NCBI GenBank assembly: GCA_034101475.1
Contig: JAXEJQ010000157.1
Location: 1 to 64,000, forward strand
Direction: 5' to 3'
Source of the DNA: Limivivens sp034101475
GTDB lineage: Bacteria; Bacillota; Clostridia; Lachnospirales; Lachnospiraceae
DNA length: 64,000 nt
The notes under the pieces are model-generated. The model was given only the letters and a program-made list of their open reading frames with translations. It searched no databases and was not told the origin of the DNA. Made by a program: the position numbers and the translations under genes. Positions within the stretch are counted from its first letter, which is position 1, and the number at the start of each line of letters is the position of its first letter. Shown here one piece after another: positions 61,522-64,000 of the stretch.

Positions 61522-62202
61522 TCACTCCGCTGCGGGATATTCAAAACACAGCAGACGGTAGGGTTCTTCGTCCTCTTCAATCTTCGGGAAACGTCCCATT
61601 TCCTCATAGAAGCGGTTGTCCTTGTTATCATCATTGCACATGGATACCTCACCGATGAGAACGTCACCAGTCCCCGGCTTCACATCGAAATCATGATACT
61701 GGTGGGGCCACAGCGTAATGCTCTCGCCCGGTTTTAATTCCACGCCGGTTCCGGCCGGTACATAATAAGAACGTCCGTCGGAATTTACCAGAACATCTTT
61801 GTCATCAAAAGTTCCATCACCTTTGTCATTGTAAACATGGATGATCAGCGTACCGCCGCCGCGGTTGATGATATCCTCGCTCTTTTTCCAGTGAAAATGC
61901 ATGGGGGAATGCTGGCCTTCCTTCAGCATCAGGAGCTTTTCCGCATAGACTTTTTTATACTTCGGATTATTCTGATTGCCATTGCGCAGAGTAATCAGCG
62001 CAAAACCGACCTTCTCCCAGTCACCCAGACCATAATCGGTAATATCCCAGCCCAGCATGTTGTCACGGATCTCATCATACTCGTGGTTTTTCGTCTTCCA
62101 CTCCTCCGGTGTCCAGTTGCAGAAAGGCGGCAGTTCAAAACCATGTTCCTTAATCAACGCTTCCATATAGCGGATACAATTATTAATCTCTGATCGTTTC
62201 AC
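61522..62202 (-). CDS. D-lyxose ketol-isomerase
   Basis: A 226-residue cupin isomerase that converts D-lyxose to D-xylulose, with some members also using D-mannose. Metal ligands are visible as His102 and His104 in MHFHWKKSED, Glu109 and His170 in WPHQYHDF. The frame begins with ATG at 62226, but GGGAGG lies 9 nt before the GTG at 62202 (MKRSEINN), and the resulting length fits the family. It has its own strong promoter. Together with the epimerase-like protein it links the island to the pentose phosphate pathway or to mannose use alongside GH38. Confidence 0.88.
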   Translation of the reverse strand: MKRSEINNCIRYMEALIKEHGFELPPFCNWTPEEWKTKNHEYDEIRDNMLGWDITDYGLGDWEKVGFALITLRNGNQNNPKYKKVYAEKLLMLKEGQHSPMHFHWKKSEDIINRGGGTLIIHVYNDKGDGTFDDKDVLVNSDGRSYYVPAGTGVELKPGESITLWPHQYHDFDVKPGTGDVLIGEVSMCNDDNKDNRFYEEMGRFPKIEEDEEPYRLLCFEYPAAE

Positions 62203-62231
62203 TTTTCGTTTCCTCCCATAATACATCTTTA

Positions 62232-62249
62232 GCGGTTCTCCGGAACCGC
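62232..62249. other. Leader hairpin of the D-lyxose isomerase transcript
   Basis: GCGGTTC / GGAACCGC arms lie between the -10 box and the ribosome binding site, so they would be in the 5' leader. Role unknown. Confidence 0.4.
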
Positions 62250-62263
62250 AGCAATTTTCTTTT

Positions 62264-62291
62264 ACTATAGCACACCATTTTCTTCTGTCAA
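62264..62291 (-). promoter_or_regulatory. Promoter of the D-lyxose isomerase operon
   Basis: On the minus strand a consensus TTGACA (62291-62286) and TATAGT (62269-62264) are 16 bp apart, with TGC before the -10. The stretch resembles the nucleoside hydrolase promoter at 10126-10154 (shared GAAAATGGTGT spacer). Confidence 0.7.
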
Positions 62292-62340
62292 GAGCCTATT
62301 TGCCATTGGCTGACGGTACCACCTATTTGTTCTCATCTCC

Positions 62341-62934
62341 TCACCAGTACTTTTTCACATACTCTTTGGCCTCCTCCTGTGAAACAGAAAACTTCTGCAT
62401 CACTTTTGTCACGGAATCCTCCCTGGAAATCCCAAATTCCTGGTACGTTTCAATCAATGCCTTTATTCCCTGAGCAACTCCCGACTCCACTCCATCATTA
62501 AAGATCATCTGCACAACCTTTGTCATCTTAATTTCCTCCTTTATTTTCTTTGCAAACTCCTGATCCAAAATTTTATCAGAAAAAGTCAGAATTCCAGACA
62601 GAGCCGAAAGAGACTGTTTCTCATCCGGCAGTATCTTTGCCAGTTCAATCGCTTTCGCAGCCATTTCCTGTTGCTGCCTCTCTCCTTTTACGGTAAGAGG
62701 AAGAACAATCAATTCCAGCATTTCTGCGTCATCCAAGGCTTCCCCTCTCCTTGTTTTTTCAATAATTTTCCGATATATTTTATCCGTCTCCAGTCTTTTC
62801 ATAAAAGCAGCCTCAATCACAAGACGAATACATCCAAAATCAAAAACAGCCGTGCTTATTTTCTCAATATCTGCTGAATAAATTACAACCAGATGAATCT
62901 GCGGCAGCTTCCCGTGATGCTCACGAAAATATTT
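62341..62934 (-). CDS. C-terminal part of a PD-(D/E)XK nuclease/transposase-like protein (reached by -1 frame change)
   Basis: About 197 codons in the -1 frame relative to the gene at 62883. The frame is open from the A-run at 62932-62937. It continues the protein with KYFREHHGKLPQIHLVVIYSADIE and a helical, charged C-terminal half ending YVKKYW. An internal GTG (62820) could begin an independent 159-residue product, but no good ribosome binding site is seen there. The family, common in Lachnospiraceae, resembles Rpn-type recombination-promoting nucleases; this is recognised from general pattern only. Confidence 0.6.
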   Translation of the reverse strand, partial: KYFREHHGKLPQIHLVVIYSADIEKISTAVFDFGCIRLVIEAAFMKRLETDKIYRKIIEKTRRGEALDDAEMLELIVLPLTVKGERQQQEMAAKAIELAKILPDEKQSLSALSGILTFSDKILDQEFAKKIKEEIKMTKVVQMIFNDGVESGVAQGIKALIETYQEFGISREDSVTKVMQKFSVSQEEAKEYVKKYW

Positions 62935-63203
62935 TTTAGAATTCTCGCAATATAATTAATATACTTCAACACATCCTTCCTGGAATAGGGGCTCTCATAA
63001 TCGACAATCGCCAGTGATTCATCCTCCAGCAGAAATAAGTGATCCATACGCAGCTCATTGGCTTCTATCGCCGGAAGGTTTGTGGGCAATACCTCCCGAA
63101 TCCGGATATCCGGCAATCCAAAAGGCTCAAAACTCTTTCCCTTCAGCATTTCTGCCACAAGCTTCATAGTTATATCCTGGTTATGATAGGTAATATCACG
63201 CAA
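62883..63203 (-). CDS. N-terminal part of a PD-(D/E)XK nuclease/transposase-like protein (frame-interrupted)
   Basis: A 106-codon frame starting at TTG (63203) with AAAGGAG about 10 nt upstream and a good promoter. The sequence (VLPTNLPAIEANELRMDHLFLLED, then LAIVDYESPYSRKDVLKYINYIARILK) looks like the nuclease core of the family, with the conserved Asp and DYE residues. After Lys90 the frame runs out of homology, while the -1 frame continues it. The junction is A-AAA-AAT, a classic slippery heptamer. Read through, the product would be about 287 residues. Programmed frameshift, indel or sequencing error are all possible. Confidence 0.65.
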   Translation of the reverse strand: MRDITYHNQDITMKLVAEMLKGKSFEPFGLPDIRIREVLPTNLPAIEANELRMDHLFLLEDESLAIVDYESPYSRKDVLKYINYIARILKNIFVSITGSCRRFIWL

Positions 63204-63220
63204 AGATACTGTCTCCTTTC

Positions 63221-63249
63221 ATTGTACATGATATTTTCCCAAAATGCAA
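63221..63249 (-). promoter_or_regulatory. Promoter of the frame-interrupted nuclease gene
   Basis: On the minus strand TTGCAT (63249-63244) and TACAAT (63226-63221) are 17 bp apart, with TG directly before the -10. The intact promoter argues that the gene is or recently was expressed. Confidence 0.6.
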
Positions 63250-63465
63250 TTTTTATCATTATTTTTACTTTATAATTCTTTGCATTCAGGCAACTTTATT
63301 TCTATGTTTCAGTCCTTACACTGAACGCTATCCTTTGTACCTTCCTCTGAATCAGCACACAAGACTGCCCGACCTTTTTCACATGTATTTTCTTTTGCTT
63401 TCTGTAAATGGGATTGTTTCTCTCAGAACGCGAAATGAAATTAGAAATTACCAATAAATCCTGAC

Positions 63466-63505
63466 ATCGTATCTGCGAAGTTACTGAACAGATACCACAA
63501 TGAAT
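63466..63505. repeat. Partial copy of the CTGTTCAGTA-family repeat
   Basis: TCGTATCTGCGAAGTTACTGAACAGATAC-type sequence matches the right arm of the element at 23049-23176 with three differences. The inner hairpins are missing. Apart from this, the nuclease promoter and the terminator at 63548, nothing is visible in the 63204-63612 gap. Confidence 0.55.
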
Positions 63506-63547
63506 TATAAACCTGCATGCTGCTTCTGTCAAGGAATTGCCTGTACC

Positions 63548-63581
63548 AAAAGGCCCTCCGGGATATCCCGGAGGGCCTTTT
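63548..63581. terminator. Terminator after the cytidylate kinase-like gene
   Basis: AAAAGGCCCTCCGGG pairs perfectly with CCCGGAGGGCCTTTT around ATAT, giving T-tails on both sides. A second palindrome, GGCATGCA/TGCATGCC (63591-63608), lies between it and the stop codon. Confidence 0.85.
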
Positions 63582-63612
63582 GATCCCTGCGGCATGCACA
63601 TGCATGCCGGAA

Positions 63613-64000
63613 CTATTCAAACCGTACCTTAATGTAGGCCTTAATGGCCTCCACGCACTTTTCAAAGCCCAGCTTCTCGCTGTTCAGACACAGGTCATAG
63701 TTTCTGGCGTCATTCCATACCTGGCCGGTATAATATTTATAATACTCTGCCCGGTACTTGTCCGTCTTCTGGATGAATTTTTCCACATCCTTCCCCTTAT
63801 AAGCGCCCTTCTCCACCGACTGGCGCGCACAGTACTCCGGTGACGCATGAATAAATACGCTGACAACATTGGGCCGGCCCTTCAATACAAAGTCGGCACA
63901 GCGGCCGATAATCACACAGGATTCCGTGTCTGCCAGCGCTTTGATAATCTTGGCCTGATAATTAAACAGGTTCCGATTCGAAGTGAAATCCTCACTCTCC
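63613..64000 (-). CDS. Cytidylate kinase-like family protein (5' end outside the window)
   Basis: The frame is open to the right edge, giving 128 C-terminal residues. It reads SEDFTSNRNLFNYQAKIIKA, then ESCVIIGRCADFVL, VSVFIHAS, and KYRAEYYKYYTGQVWNDARNYDLCLNS near the end. These match the AAA_26/cytidylate kinase-like family found in many gut Firmicutes, a P-loop NMP-kinase fold; the Walker A region lies beyond the window. The WNDARNYDLCL region is the most conserved part. Substrate unknown. An internal GTG (63915) could be mistaken for the start. Confidence 0.85.
   Translation of the reverse strand, partial: ESEDFTSNRNLFNYQAKIIKALADTESCVIIGRCADFVLKGRPNVVSVFIHASPEYCARQSVEKGAYKGKDVEKFIQKTDKYRAEYYKYYTGQVWNDARNYDLCLNSEKLGFEKCVEAIKAYIKVRFE

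Overview
The window reads as chromosome of a carbohydrate-degrading, gut-type member of the Lachnospiraceae (Bacillota). This is inferred from moderate GC, strong Shine-Dalgarno sites, YesM/YesN-type two-component pairs, sugar ABC importers without their own ATPase, several MATE exporters, a Lachnospiraceae-type cytidylate kinase-like protein and palindromic intergenic repeats. Almost all genes lie on the minus strand; only three clear genes (response regulator 6431, regulator 28224, galE 31052) are on the plus strand. No rRNA, tRNA, CRISPR array, prophage or complete insertion sequence was seen.

Layout. 1-4.5 kb: a quasi-palindromic non-coding stretch, then a CE15-like esterase and a GH2 enzyme in one operon. 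4.7-10.3 kb: a MATE exporter, an orphan AraC-type response regulator, and a nucleoside hydrolase/UroD-fold operon with a readable promoter and LacI-type operators. 10.3-17.1 kb: a membrane FUSC/HAD-like fusion, a LacI regulator, an amylosucrase-like GH13, a Cof-type phosphatase and a saccharopine-dehydrogenase-family protein. 17.2-24.6 kb: a SWIM/coiled-coil/SNF2 protein, a metallophosphoesterase-rubrerythrin fusion interrupted by an in-frame amber codon, and a second MATE exporter. 24.8-35 kb: a five-domain c-di-GMP protein with an HPt protein, a divergent regulator, an AraC regulator, galE, a carboxylesterase and a LysR regulator, separated by dispersed hairpin repeats. 35.2-62.2 kb: the main carbohydrate island. 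62.3-64 kb: a nuclease/transposase-like gene split by a -1 frame change and a partial cytidylate kinase-like gene.

The carbohydrate island holds two similar modules, each ordered histidine kinase, AraC-type response regulator, solute-binding protein, two permeases, then catabolic genes. Module 1 (48.9 to 35.3 kb) feeds a UroD-fold protein, a GH78 rhamnosidase-like enzyme and a GH38 alpha-mannosidase. Module 2 (60.3 to 49 kb, preceded by an aldose-epimerase-like protein and a D-lyxose isomerase) feeds a TIM-barrel epimerase/Gfo-Idh-MocA fusion, a second Gfo/Idh/MocA oxidoreductase and two UroD-fold proteins. The glycosidases have no signal peptides, so cleavage should occur in the cytoplasm after import. 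Both solute-binding-protein promoters carry direct repeats spaced exactly 21 bp next to the -35 region, the pattern expected for an AraC-type response regulator. Both binding-protein genes are followed by a hairpin and a permease that starts with TTG. The most promising candidate for an undescribed system is module 2: fused epimerase/oxidoreductase, extra oxidoreductase and UroD-fold proteins suggest redox-assisted cleavage or modification of an unusual, possibly O-methylated, glycoside.
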